Assembly (NCBI RefSeq): GCF_000826645.1 | Contig: NZ_JXJP01000002.1 | Coordinates: 186,001 to 250,000, forward strand | Direction: 5' to 3' | From: Psychroserpens mesophilus | GTDB lineage: Bacteria > Bacteroidota > Bacteroidia > Flavobacteriales > Flavobacteriaceae | Length of the DNA stretch: 64,000 bases | Shown: positions 9,988 to 19,403 of the stretch, in pieces | Position numbering within the stretch: position 1 is the first letter of the stretch | Layout: every line of letters starts with the position of its first letter | Program-made: the position numbers and the translations under genes | Notes under the pieces: model-generated | What the model saw: the letters and a program-made list of their open reading frames with translations, nothing else | The model's database searches: none | Told to the model about the DNA's origin: nothing

Positions 9988-10011
9988 TTTTATCATTGGA
10001 GTAAAATTCTC

Positions 10012-10043
10012 AACCTGCAAGGTTTTTAAAAACCTTGTAGGTT
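10012..10043. terminator. Bidirectional terminator between valS and rodA
   Basis: A long near-perfect inverted repeat, with arms AACCTGCAAGGTTTT and AAAACCTTGTAGGTT differing by one pair, is followed by TTTATTATTT. It sits between two convergent genes and can serve both. Its sequence looks like a dispersed hairpin element. Confidence 0.75.
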
Positions 10044-10050
10044 TTATTAT

Positions 10051-11331
10051 TTACCATTCATTAATCTTATTACTATCCAACTTTACAAAAATAAACAGTA
10101 AAATAGTAAATCCCCAAAGTCCGGAACCACCATAACTAAAAAACGGAAGTGGAATTCCAACGGTTGGGATTAAACCCATAACCATGCCTGTATTAATTGT
10201 AAAGTGAATGAATAGGATAGAGGCAACGCCATAGCCATAAACACGACTAAATTGCGATTTTTGAGATTCGGCTAAGATTAAAATTCTTACGATAAGTGCA
10301 ACAAAAAGCAGGACAACGAATGTGCTTCCTAAAAATCCCCATTCTTCGCCAACAGTGCTAAAAATATAATCGGTTTCTTGTTCAGGTACAAATTTTCCTG
10401 TCGTTCGAGTACCTTCCAAAAAACCTTTTCCAGAAAAGCCACCAGAACTTATTGCTTTTTCAGATTGTATGAGATTGTAAGCCTCTTCCTTTTTCATGCG
10501 TTCGAGTTTTACAGGATCTTTTTCGAGTCGAAGCCAAAGGCTAATTCTGTTTTGTTGATGCGGTTTTAAGACATGTTCATAAAACAATTTTACACCAGTT
10601 GAAAATGAAATACAAATTAAAAGAACAACAACAGATTGAATAATGGAAGCGCGTTTTTTTCGTCTAAAGAAATAGATTCCGAAGATGACTAAAGCAGCAA
10701 TACTAGCAGTGATTACAATTCCGAATTTAAGAGATAAAACGGCCAAAATAATGATTGATAGCGCTATTGCTAAATATATTTGTTGTAGACCTTCTCGGTA
10801 AAACACAAAAAAGAAAGACACATAAACCAATGTACTACCAGCATCGTTTTGAAGAAGAATTAGAATGGCAGGAAGGACAATAATTGCTACTGCTCGCAAT
10901 TGATCCTTTAAAGTATTCATGTCAGTTTGTAAATCACTCATGTATTTTGCAACTGCCAAAGCCGTTGCAAACTTTGCAAATTCGCTGGGTTGTATGGTCA
11001 TACTCCCAATGCCGTACCAAGATCTTGCACCATTGACATCTTTTCCGAAGATAAACAATCCAACAAGAGCCAGCATGGCAACGATGTAAATAATACTTGC
11101 AAATCGTTCATAAAACTTAGCTTCTACAGAAAGTATCAATACAATCAACACAAATGTGAGTCCAAGAAAGACGAGTTGCTTTCCGTAAAGTTGACTCATA
11201 TCAAAATAGTTTTCAATCTCACCAACATGAGATGCAGACATGATATTTAACCACCCAAAAGAAACCAGGAGTAAAAATAAAACGATTATTACCCAATCAA
11301 ATTTAAAACCTCTGTGGTTTTCTCTATTCAT
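10051..11331 (-). CDS. rodA: Rod-shape SEDS peptidoglycan glycosyltransferase RodA
   Basis: This 426-residue polytopic inner-membrane protein of the SEDS family polymerises lipid II glycan chains together with PBP2. It has about ten membrane segments. SEDS landmarks include GSMTIQPSEFAKFATALAVA (the conserved QPSE motif), FSTVGEEWGFLG, and the C-terminal GIPLPFFSYGGSG signature. It is the last gene of the mre/mrd operon and starts 2 bases after the mrdA stop. A charged cytoplasmic segment near residues 260-300 is somewhat longer than in E. coli RodA. Confidence 0.95.
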   Translation of the reverse strand: MNRENHRGFKFDWVIIVLFLLLVSFGWLNIMSASHVGEIENYFDMSQLYGKQLVFLGLTFVLIVLILSVEAKFYERFASIIYIVAMLALVGLFIFGKDVNGARSWYGIGSMTIQPSEFAKFATALAVAKYMSDLQTDMNTLKDQLRAVAIIVLPAILILLQNDAGSTLVYVSFFFVFYREGLQQIYLAIALSIIILAVLSLKFGIVITASIAALVIFGIYFFRRKKRASIIQSVVVLLICISFSTGVKLFYEHVLKPHQQNRISLWLRLEKDPVKLERMKKEEAYNLIQSEKAISSGGFSGKGFLEGTRTTGKFVPEQETDYIFSTVGEEWGFLGSTFVVLLFVALIVRILILAESQKSQFSRVYGYGVASILFIHFTINTGMVMGLIPTVGIPLPFFSYGGSGLWGFTILLFIFVKLDSNKINEW

Positions 11332-11333
11332 GA

Positions 11334-13286
11334 TTATTGATTTGGTTGATTTGAGTTAGTCGATATAGAATTATCATAATCAATGCTTTTTGGAGCCTGA
11401 ACTTTCTCAACGACTTGCAGCGTAGTTTCGCCATTAATTTTAAAAGGCTCACCAGAATATGGTTTTGCGTATTCGTTTTCAAGACTGTGAGTTAAGATCC
11501 AGTCTTCCATATCTGTTCTCGTAATTTCTCCTTTAATGTATTTTTCAATCATTAAACTTGCCATTCTGCCCGCAAAACGACTTCCCCAATATCCATTTTC
11601 AACAAAAACAGCAATAGCAATTTTTGGATCATCTTTAGGAGCAAAAGCAACAAATATGGAATGATCGGTGAGTTGAGTTTTGACGCTATCAATTTTCATA
11701 AAGTTTTCAGCAGTTCCTGTTTTTCCACAAATATCAATTCCAGGAACTCTCAGTGTTTTTGCAGTTCCTTCATTATACACATCGAACATGCCTTGAACGA
11801 CTGGTTCAAAATGACGTTTATCAATGGTTGTATAATTTGGTGTGGTGTATTTACTCGGAATAGTATCACCTTCAATGGCTTTTATAATGTGAGGTGTGTA
11901 ATAATAACCTCGATTACCAATAGCGGCAGCCATATTGGCTAACTGAATTGGAGTGGCTTCAACTTCACCTTGTCCAATTGCATTAGAAACAATGTACGTA
12001 GAACCCCATCGATTATCACCATAAGCTCTGTCATAATAATCACCATCTGGAATTCGACCAGGTCTTCCAACTTGTAAATCGTAGCCTAGGAAATCTCCGA
12101 GACCGAAACTTTTAGCATGTGTAGCCCATTTATTCATGGCATCTCCAGCATCATCATAATTATCAATAATTCTTCGGTAAATATTCACAAAATAGGCATT
12201 ACAAGACTGAGCGATTCCGTCGTTCATAGCAACGGGACTTTTATGATGGTGGCAACCTGTAAGTTTACGGCTGCCATAATAATACCCCATTCTGCAGGTG
12301 AATTTATCATTGGTGTCAACAACACCTTCTTGTAGTGCTATGAGGGCATTAATGACTTTAAAAGGAGATCCAGGAGGATATTGTGCTTGTAAACCTCGGT
12401 CAAATAAAGGCTTTGCAATACTGTCTCTAAATAATTTTGTAAAGTTTTTAGAACGACCTCTTCCAACCAGTATGTTCGGATTATAACTTGGAGCAGAAAT
12501 TAATGCTAAAATTTCTCCGTTACTTGGATCAATAGCAACAATACCACCTCTTTTATTGGTCATTAATAATTCGCCATATTGTTGTAATTCAGAATCGATG
12601 GTAATCGTAATATCTTTTCCTGGTTGTGGTAGGGTGTCAAATTTTCCCTCTTTATATGGTCCGATATTTTTGTTGAATCTATCTTTTTGTATAAACTTAA
12701 TGCCTTTAACACCGCGTAAAACATTTTCATAAGAAATCTCAACACCTTGTTTGCCAATAAGATCTCCCATTTTGTAATAAGGATCATTTTCAATATTACG
12801 ATTGTTAACTTCGCCAATGTCACCTAAAACATTGGCACCAATAGTGGTCTGGTAATCTCTGAGCGAACGTTTTTGAATATAGAACCCATCAAATTTTCTC
12901 ATTTTTTCCTGAAGAACGGCATAGTCCTTTTTGGATAATTGTGGCACAAAAACCGAAGGTAAACGTGGTGAGTAATTATAAGCTTTTTCGTATATTCTTT
13001 TGAAATCTTCTTTTGTAATTTTAAGAAGACTACAAAACTCTAAAGTGTCTAAAGGCTCAACCTCTCTGGGAATTACCATAACATCGTATGAAGGCTGATT
13101 AGCTACAAGAAGTTTGCCATTTCTATCATAAACATAACCTCGTTTAGGGTAATTGTATTCTTTTCTAATGGCATTATCTTCGTAAAGACTATACGCTTCT
13201 TTATTGTAAACTTGTAAATAAAACAAGCGACCAATAAATAATAGTCCTACTATGATTACCATGAATAAGAGTAAAAGTTTTCTCAT
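11334..13286 (-). CDS. mrdA: Penicillin-binding protein 2 (elongation transpeptidase)
   Basis: This 650-residue class B PBP crosslinks peptidoglycan during elongation as RodA's partner. One N-terminal membrane helix (about 3-22) is followed by the PBP dimer domain, containing RGYVYDRNGKLL. The transpeptidase domain has the active site S307-P-F-K310, the second motif S361-C-N363, and CGKTGTAEN near residue 520. A Cys/His-rich loop (C331, C345, H346-H348) sits between the first two motifs and could bind metal; this is inference. The gene overlaps the mreD stop by 4 bases and is followed directly by rodA. Confidence 0.96.
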   Translation of the reverse strand: MRKLLLLFMVIIVGLLFIGRLFYLQVYNKEAYSLYEDNAIRKEYNYPKRGYVYDRNGKLLVANQPSYDVMVIPREVEPLDTLEFCSLLKITKEDFKRIYEKAYNYSPRLPSVFVPQLSKKDYAVLQEKMRKFDGFYIQKRSLRDYQTTIGANVLGDIGEVNNRNIENDPYYKMGDLIGKQGVEISYENVLRGVKGIKFIQKDRFNKNIGPYKEGKFDTLPQPGKDITITIDSELQQYGELLMTNKRGGIVAIDPSNGEILALISAPSYNPNILVGRGRSKNFTKLFRDSIAKPLFDRGLQAQYPPGSPFKVINALIALQEGVVDTNDKFTCRMGYYYGSRKLTGCHHHKSPVAMNDGIAQSCNAYFVNIYRRIIDNYDDAGDAMNKWATHAKSFGLGDFLGYDLQVGRPGRIPDGDYYDRAYGDNRWGSTYIVSNAIGQGEVEATPIQLANMAAAIGNRGYYYTPHIIKAIEGDTIPSKYTTPNYTTIDKRHFEPVVQGMFDVYNEGTAKTLRVPGIDICGKTGTAENFMKIDSVKTQLTDHSIFVAFAPKDDPKIAIAVFVENGYWGSRFAGRMASLMIEKYIKGEITRTDMEDWILTHSLENEYAKPYSGEPFKINGETTLQVVEKVQAPKSIDYDNSISTNSNQPNQ

Positions 13287-13789
13287 CGTTGTCTATTGCT
13301 GAACAGCACTGATATTAATATACAAAGTATAAGCGTAAATACACTTGAGAACAACGTCTTTTTTAGCACTAAAAGTATGTTTGATATGTTAAAAACTTCT
13401 AGGGAGAAAATAATGAGATGATGGAGAATTATCAAAATCAGAAAATAGATAACTCTATTCCCAAATTCAGTATTGTTGAATTTTATATTCTGGTGTTCGT
13501 AAACCATACCAAATGCAAATTTTAGAATTGGAGGTCTTGCAAATGCGATAGTCACGCAGGCTGCAGCATGTACTCCACCAGAATCTGAAAATAGATCAAC
13601 AAACAACCCAAGCATAAAACTTAAGAAAATAAATAAAGTTCGGTTATTATTTACAGGAAATAACAGAATAAACAGGATGTAAGGATACGGATTTACCGAA
13701 TCCATAAAATTGATATGATTAAAAATCAAAGCCTGTGCTAATACTAACACTACAAATCTTATGATGCTATTAATATTTAAACTATTCAT
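13283..13789 (-). CDS. mreD: Rod shape-determining protein MreD
   Basis: This 168-residue inner-membrane protein has five to six predicted helices and little else, fitting the poorly conserved MreD family in length. The identification rests largely on position: it lies between mreC and mrdA in the canonical mreB-mreC-mreD-mrdA-rodA order, overlapping mreC by 8 bases and mrdA by 4. The motif FMLGLFVDLFSDSGGVHA resembles the family's conserved helix end. It acts in the elongasome that couples MreB filaments to wall synthesis. Confidence 0.88.
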   Translation of the reverse strand: MNSLNINSIIRFVVLVLAQALIFNHINFMDSVNPYPYILFILLFPVNNNRTLFIFLSFMLGLFVDLFSDSGGVHAAACVTIAFARPPILKFAFGMVYEHQNIKFNNTEFGNRVIYFLILIILHHLIIFSLEVFNISNILLVLKKTLFSSVFTLILCILISVLFSNRQR

Positions 13790-14609
13790 TCACCGGATTC
13801 TCTAATTGTTTTATTTCTTGAGCATCTAAATTTTCTATTATATAGGTGTGTGATAAATTGGTCATATCGTTAAACGGCTTGACGTTAATTGTGTAAGTGT
13901 CACCACTTATATCTAATATGAAATCTTCAACCAGTCCAATAGGTATTCCTTGAGGAAAGATAGACGATTGTCCTCCTGTTACAATAGTATCTCCTTGCTT
14001 TACTGGTGCAAATTTTGAAATATCTGTTAGCTGAACCATGGCTGATGATTTGGCATTCCAAACTAAAGATCCAATGTGGTTAGATGATTGTAACTGTGCA
14101 TTTATTCTGCTTTTTGTATTTAAAATGGAGAGTACTCTTGCATATCCATTTGACGTATTATCTATAATTCCAACAATTCCTTTTGAAGTAATAACTGCTA
14201 AATCTTCTGTAACGCCATGTTTTTCACCTTTGTTAATGGTTAGATAGTTCTTAGAAGATGTATAATTGTTATTAATAACCTTTGCTGTTTGAATTTTATA
14301 GCGACCGTTATATGAAGTTGAATCAATTTTAGAAATTGAAGTGTCCATAGAATCTATACCATTCAGGATAAGCGAACGTAGTTTGTTATTTTCCTCAACC
14401 AAAATTTCATTTTGTGTTTTTAAATCAAAATAATTGGAAACATTGCTGGCACTTTCATAAATACCACCAGTAAAAAAGTTTGCAGAATTAATAAATTTAC
14501 TTTTATGATAGGAATGCGATTGAATCGTAAGAGCAATTGATACAAAAAACAGCAGCAGAAACAAAAGAGAGGTTTTGTTTCTAATGACAAAGTTTATAAT
14601 CTGTTGCAT
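13782..14609 (-). CDS. mreC: Rod shape-determining protein MreC
   Basis: This 275-residue protein is anchored by one N-terminal helix (about 11-30). A periplasmic coiled-coil segment follows (about 60-95, LKTQNEILVEENNKLRSLI), then the beta-barrel MreC domain with the typical NKGEKHGVTEDLAVITSKG and GDTIVTGGQSSIFPQGIPIG stretches. MreC is the periplasmic scaffold that activates PBP2-RodA. The gene lies 19 bases after mreB and overlaps mreD. Confidence 0.94.
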   Translation of the reverse strand: MQQIINFVIRNKTSLLFLLLFFVSIALTIQSHSYHKSKFINSANFFTGGIYESASNVSNYFDLKTQNEILVEENNKLRSLILNGIDSMDTSISKIDSTSYNGRYKIQTAKVINNNYTSSKNYLTINKGEKHGVTEDLAVITSKGIVGIIDNTSNGYARVLSILNTKSRINAQLQSSNHIGSLVWNAKSSAMVQLTDISKFAPVKQGDTIVTGGQSSIFPQGIPIGLVEDFILDISGDTYTINVKPFNDMTNLSHTYIIENLDAQEIKQLENPVNE

Positions 14610-14628
14610 GTTAAGTAGGTATTCTCAG

Positions 14629-15657
14629 TTATTTTATCAATACACTTTTAAATTTAGGTAAGTTTTTAAGTGTAATTCCTGTACCACGAACAACAGCTCT
14701 TAATGGATCTTCAGCAATGTAAACAGGTAAATCTGTTTTTTGAGATAAACGTTTGTCTAATCCTCTTAACATCGATCCACCACCTGCTAAATAAATACCT
14801 GTATTGTAAATATCAGCAGCTAGTTCTGGAGGTGTTTGTGATAAGGTTTCCATCACAGAATCTTCAATTCTTAAAATTGATTTATCAAGTGCTTTTGCAA
14901 TTTCACGATAAGAAATCTGTACTTGTTTCGGTTTTCCGGTCAATAAGTCACGACCTTGAACACTCATTTCTTCTGGTGGAAGATCTAAGTCTTCGGTTGC
15001 AGCACCAATTTGAATCTTGATTTTTTCAGCAGTACGATCGCCTACATAGAGGTTGTGTTGCGTTCGCATGTAATAAATAATATCGTTAGTAAATACGTCA
15101 CCTGCAACTTTAACTGATTTGTCACAAACAATACCACCTAGGGCAATCACAGCAATTTCTGTGGTTCCACCACCAATATCGACAATCATGTTGCCTTTGG
15201 GTTGCATGATATCAATACCAATACCAATAGCTGCTGCCATTGGTTCGTGAATTAAATACACTTCTTTGCCATTAACACGCTCACAGGATTCTTTTACGGC
15301 TCGCATTTCTACTTCAGTAATTCCTGAGGGAATGCAAACTACCATACGAAGTGCAGGTGTAAATAATTTCTTTTTAAGCGCAGGAATGTTTTTAATAAAC
15401 ATGCTTATCATTTGTTCAGAGGCATCGAAATCGGCAATTACACCATCTTTCAATGGTCTAATAGTTTTGATATTTTCATGTGTTTTTCCTTGCATCATGT
15501 TGGCTTCTTTACCAACAGCGATAATTTTTCCTGAAATTCTATCTCGTGCAACTATGGAAGGACTATCTACAACTACTTTGTCGTTGTGGATAATAAGCGT
15601 GTTCGCAGTTCCTAAATCTATGGCTATTTCTTCGGTTAAGAAGTCAAAAAATCCCAT
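14629..15657 (-). CDS. mreB: Actin-like rod shape protein MreB
   Basis: This 342-residue actin-fold ATPase forms membrane-bound filaments that guide lateral wall synthesis. The N-terminal phosphate-1 loop is AIDLGTANTLI, the connecting loop includes EPMAAAIGIG, the phosphate-2 region is VDIGGGTTEIAVI, and the adenosine motif is YLAGGGSMLRGLD. The length is typical. It is the first gene of the five-gene elongasome operon, with a 216-base AT-rich upstream region likely to contain the operon promoter. Confidence 0.97.
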   Translation of the reverse strand: MGFFDFLTEEIAIDLGTANTLIIHNDKVVVDSPSIVARDRISGKIIAVGKEANMMQGKTHENIKTIRPLKDGVIADFDASEQMISMFIKNIPALKKKLFTPALRMVVCIPSGITEVEMRAVKESCERVNGKEVYLIHEPMAAAIGIGIDIMQPKGNMIVDIGGGTTEIAVIALGGIVCDKSVKVAGDVFTNDIIYYMRTQHNLYVGDRTAEKIKIQIGAATEDLDLPPEEMSVQGRDLLTGKPKQVQISYREIAKALDKSILRIEDSVMETLSQTPPELAADIYNTGIYLAGGGSMLRGLDKRLSQKTDLPVYIAEDPLRAVVRGTGITLKNLPKFKSVLIK

Positions 15658-15873
15658 GTGTTATTTTAAAATTATGAGGGCGTTATTGTATTCAGTTTTT
15701 GGTCTTTTGTAAATGTAGTAAAACTTACTAAATATTTACAGTTTATTTCTATTTCAATTTATATGAAAGCTAAGCGATTAACATTTTATAGTTAAACGTT
15801 TAGTTTTTAGTTTTGGATGTTTATAATTTAATAAAAAACTACCATTCATCAGATTCCTTTCTCTAAAGGAACA

Positions 15874-17406
15874 TTAGTGTTTAAAATGTCGTGTTCCAGT
15901 CATCACCATGGCGAGATTGTGCGCATTGCAATAATCAATGGTTAACTGGTCTTTAATCGAGCCACCTGGTTGTATTACAGCCGTAATTCCTGCATTGTCT
16001 GCAATCTCTACACAATCTGGAAACGGAAAAAAGGCATCACTTGCCATGACTGCTCCTTTTAAATCAAAATTAAATGACTGTGCTTTATGAATGGCTTGAT
16101 TTAAGGCATCTACACGACTTGTTTGTCCGGTTCCACTTGCACATAATTGTTTATTTTTTGCTAAAACAATAGTATTAGATTTGGTATGCTTACAAATTTT
16201 CGAAGCAAATATTAAGTCGTCTAACTCGTTTTGAGTTGGCTTAGTGTTAGTAGCATACGTTAAGTCATCAAGGCTGTCTGTTTTATTGTCTTTGTCTTGA
16301 ACCAAAACACCATTTAAGCAGGCTCTTACAGTCGTTTTTGAAAATTCAGTATCCTTAAGAATTAGAATAATTCGATTTTTCTTTCCTTTTAAAATGACTA
16401 AGGCATCTTCAGAAAACGAAGGCGCAATGACAACTTCACAAAAAAGTGTATGAATCTCTTCAGCAGTCGCTTTATCAATTTCAGTATTAGCAATTAAAAT
16501 ACCTCCAAAAGCCGAAACAGGATCGCCTGCTAAGGCATCAACATAAGCCTGACGTATAGTGTCACGTTGTGCAAAACCACATGCGTTGTTGTGTTTTAAT
16601 ATAGCAAATGTGGGAGCTTCTCCTTTAAATTCGTTCATTAAATTCACAGCAGCATCAACATCTAAAAGGTTATTGTAGCTTAATTCTTTTCCGTGGAGTT
16701 TTGTAAATATATCGTCAAAGTTTCCGAAGAAAAAACCACGTTGATGAGGGTTTTCACCATAACGCAATACTTTACCGTTTGTTTCACTAATTTTTAATGA
16801 AGCAATTTCATGTTTTGCATTAAAGTAGTTGAAAATCGCAGCATCATAATGTGATGATACATTGAATGCTTTGGCTGCAAAATGTTTTCTATCTGCTTCA
16901 GAAGTAGCGCCATTTTTGGAAGTCAGCAGATCTAAAAACTCTGAATAATCATCAACTGAAGATACGCAAATCACATCTGCATAATTTTTTGCAGCAGCTC
17001 TAATTAATGAAATACCTCCAATATCTATTTTTTCAATAATATCCTGATTGGAAGCGCCAGAAGCTACAGTTTTTTCAAAGGGATATAAATCTACTATTAC
17101 TAAATCAATTTGCGGAATATCGAAATCAACTAGTTCTGCCACATCACTTTCATTATTTTGACGGTTTAAAATACCTCCAAAAACTTTTGGATGTAGGGTT
17201 TTTACACGTCCACCAAGAATTGAAGGATACGAGGTGACATCTTCTACTGGTACGACATTTATACCTAAATCCTTGATGAATTTTTCGGTACCTCCTGTTG
17301 AATAAATGGTGACATTTTGCGCGTTGAGTTGTTTTACGATTGGTTCTAAGCCTTCCTTGCTAAAAACTGAAATTAATGCAGATTTAATTGCTTTGTTGTT
17401 ACTCAT
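15874..17406 (-). CDS. purH: Bifunctional AICAR transformylase / IMP cyclohydrolase
   Basis: This cytoplasmic enzyme performs the last two steps of de novo purine synthesis: 10-formyl-THF-dependent formylation of AICAR, then ring closure to IMP. The 510 residues comprise the N-terminal MGS-like cyclohydrolase domain (SVFSKEGLEPI; STGGTEKFI; GGRVKTLHPKVFGGIL) and the C-terminal transformylase domain (RYGENPHQRG; LKHNNACGFA; DPVSAFGGIL; DAFFPFPDCVE). The gene is monocistronic and transcribed divergently from the ABC permease. Confidence 0.97.
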   Translation of the reverse strand: MSNNKAIKSALISVFSKEGLEPIVKQLNAQNVTIYSTGGTEKFIKDLGINVVPVEDVTSYPSILGGRVKTLHPKVFGGILNRQNNESDVAELVDFDIPQIDLVIVDLYPFEKTVASGASNQDIIEKIDIGGISLIRAAAKNYADVICVSSVDDYSEFLDLLTSKNGATSEADRKHFAAKAFNVSSHYDAAIFNYFNAKHEIASLKISETNGKVLRYGENPHQRGFFFGNFDDIFTKLHGKELSYNNLLDVDAAVNLMNEFKGEAPTFAILKHNNACGFAQRDTIRQAYVDALAGDPVSAFGGILIANTEIDKATAEEIHTLFCEVVIAPSFSEDALVILKGKKNRIILILKDTEFSKTTVRACLNGVLVQDKDNKTDSLDDLTYATNTKPTQNELDDLIFASKICKHTKSNTIVLAKNKQLCASGTGQTSRVDALNQAIHKAQSFNFDLKGAVMASDAFFPFPDCVEIADNAGITAVIQPGGSIKDQLTIDYCNAHNLAMVMTGTRHFKH

Positions 17407-17463
17407 TGTTGTGTTGTTGTAGTTCGTTTTTTCTTAAGAAACGATGTTGTAAAAATTAAAACC

Positions 17464-17471
17464 CAAAAATA
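17464..17471 (-). promoter_or_regulatory. -7 box of a Bacteroidota promoter for purH
   Basis: On the minus strand the sequence reads TATTTTTG, matching TAnnTTTG, 57 bases upstream of the purH ATG. No convincing -33 TTTG is seen at the expected distance. Confidence 0.4.
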
Positions 17472-17594
17472 CATAATATCAATAGTTATTATTACCGAAA
17501 AATGGAGTTTATTTAAGTTTTTTGTAACAATAAATTGTTGAAAACGTCCTACCTTTATAATTATAGTAGATTTCAAGAAAGCAAAACCAACTCT

Positions 17595-18848
17595 ATGCTC
17601 GTTTATCTTAGATTATTTAAAGAAAGTTTCTCATTTGCTCTTAATGCTCTGCGTAATAATAAACTTCGTACATTCTTATCGTTATTAGGAATTACCATTG
17701 GTATTTTTTCAATCATTGCTGTACTTGCTGCAGTAGATTCGTTAGATAAGAATATTAGAGAGCAATTAAGCGGACTTGATAGTAATACAATGTATGTTGC
17801 TAGATTTTCTTTTGGGCCTTCTGAAGTCCCTAGATGGAAGCGATTACAGTTTCCTGAAATATCCTACAATGAGTATAAGTATTTAAAATCGTCCTTAGAT
17901 GATGCCGAGCATGTTGCCTATCAATTATTTGTAAAACGCGAGAACATAAGAAATGGTAAAGAAATTGTTAGTAGTGTAAATACGGTAGTTGTTAGTAACG
18001 AATTTGAAGACATACAGGCCTTGAAGTTTTCTAAAGGTAGGTTCTATAATGAATCAGAATCAAATTCAGGGAAGTCAGTAGTCGTTATTGGTGACGAAAT
18101 TGCCAAGTCGCTTTTTGGAGAATTTGATCCAATTGGAAAAAAAGTCAGACTCTATGGTCAAAAATTTACAGTTATTGGTGTAGTTAAAAAGGAAGGTTCT
18201 GGATTGTTTGGCGATAGTAACGATGTATCCATATTTCTTCCAGCAAATTATGTTAGAAATCGTTTTGGTGATAATAACAAGAATATGAATCATATCGTTA
18301 TTATTAAACCTAAGCCAGGAGCTGATGTCGATGAACTTAAGGCTAATGTGGTTCAGAAATTACGCACCAAGCGTGGGCTTAAGTCAGATGAGATTGATAC
18401 TTTTTTCATCAGTGTTATTTCGGGTGTTCAAGATGTTATTGATGGCATGATTAGTTTTTTAAATGGAGCTGGTTGGATAATAAGTGCATTTTCGCTGTTG
18501 GTAGGTGGATTTGGAATTGCGAATATCATGTTCGTTAGTGTAAAGGAGCGCACAAATCTTATTGGTATTCAAAAATCTTTAGGAGCGAAAAATAGATTTA
18601 TATTATTTCAGTTCTTGTTCGAGGCAGTTATTCTATCTGTTTTAGGAGGTGTTATTGGCATAATTATGGTTTGGATTGTAGCTTTCATCACAAATATTTA
18701 CATAGACGACTTTGAGTTTATTTTATCGTTTGGAAATATTTTCTTAGGATTTGGATTATCTACATTTATCGGATTGATTTCAGGTGTTATTCCTGCCATT
18801 TCTGCTTCAAAATTAGATCCTGTGGAAGCTATAAGAACTGGAATGTAA
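17595..18848 (+). CDS. ABC transporter permease, MacB/FtsX type
   Basis: Starting at the ATG at 17595 the protein has 417 residues. It has an N-terminal helix in the MacB-like leader (SLLGITIGIFSIIAVLAAVDSLD), a large periplasmic MacB_PCD domain (about 45-260), and three C-terminal helices of the FtsX fold beginning near LLVGGFGIANIMFVSVKERT. The last segment, SGVIPAISASKLDPVEAIR, is the family's typical ending. Such permeases form mechanotransmission or lipoprotein-type ABC systems with a separate ATPase, but no ATPase gene is adjacent, so the partner must be encoded elsewhere. A TTG-initiated extension from 17535 is possible but less likely. Confidence 0.9.
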   Translation: MLVYLRLFKESFSFALNALRNNKLRTFLSLLGITIGIFSIIAVLAAVDSLDKNIREQLSGLDSNTMYVARFSFGPSEVPRWKRLQFPEISYNEYKYLKSSLDDAEHVAYQLFVKRENIRNGKEIVSSVNTVVVSNEFEDIQALKFSKGRFYNESESNSGKSVVVIGDEIAKSLFGEFDPIGKKVRLYGQKFTVIGVVKKEGSGLFGDSNDVSIFLPANYVRNRFGDNNKNMNHIVIIKPKPGADVDELKANVVQKLRTKRGLKSDEIDTFFISVISGVQDVIDGMISFLNGAGWIISAFSLLVGGFGIANIMFVSVKERTNLIGIQKSLGAKNRFILFQFLFEAVILSVLGGVIGIIMVWIVAFITNIYIDDFEFILSFGNIFLGFGLSTFIGLISGVIPAISASKLDPVEAIRTGM

Positions 18849-18858
18849 TTAGGCGTTT

Positions 18859-19317
18859 TTAACTAAGAATTGTAGAGACATGACTACAAACAAATTCTAA
18901 AAATCGCTCATCTTCTTCAGTAAAAGGATCAGGTGTATTTGAGTCGATATCTATCTGACCTATATTCTTTCCATTGACAAAAATAGGGATGACTATTTCA
19001 GCTTTTACAGTGATGCTACAGGCGATGTAATTATCTTGTGCAGCAACATCAGGCACTACAAAATTTTGATTTGAAACAGCTACTTGTCCGCAAATCCCTT
19101 TTCCGAAAGGAATAATGGTATGGTCAGTAGGTTCACCAACATAAGGCCCAAGTTTAAGCTCATTTTTATCTCCATTTTTAAAATAGAATCCAACCCAATT
19201 GTAATGTGGTACGTTTTCTTCCAAAAGGTTACAAATAGCGAGAAGTCGTTCGTCTATAGATATAGAATTACGTTTAATGATGTCTTCAACTTGTGGTTTT
19301 AGGGCTGCTAATGTCAT
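18859..19317 (-). CDS. GAF-domain protein, free methionine-R-sulfoxide reductase-like
   Basis: With the start at the internal ATG (19315-19317) the protein has 152 residues, the size of fRMsr/YebR. It is one GAF domain with the family segments YNWVGFYF, LGPYVG, GICGQVA, DNYIACS and IGQIDIDSN. Two of the three conserved cysteines are kept (C76 and C100, 24 residues apart as in E. coli C94 and C118). The position of the first (E. coli C84) is H66. The enzyme would reduce free Met-R-sulfoxide in the cytoplasm. With one Cys missing the recycling route may differ, so I leave the symbol blank. The longer reading frame to 19413 would overlap the divergent xrtF gene. Confidence 0.8.
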   Translation of the reverse strand: MTLAALKPQVEDIIKRNSISIDERLLAICNLLEENVPHYNWVGFYFKNGDKNELKLGPYVGEPTDHTIIPFGKGICGQVAVSNQNFVVPDVAAQDNYIACSITVKAEIVIPIFVNGKNIGQIDIDSNTPDPFTEEDERFLEFVCSHVSTILS

Positions 19318-19403
19318 GTTTATAAAATTTTGGTAAAAGTATTTAAAAAGGACCATTTCCCGATTCATTTTATATAATTTTAACTGAATAAAATTGATAA
19401 TTA

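Noticed and set aside
17535-17594. TTG-initiated extension of the ABC permease
   Set aside because: The ATG at 17595 gives a normal MacB/FtsX N terminus, and the extra 20 residues add nothing typical of the family.
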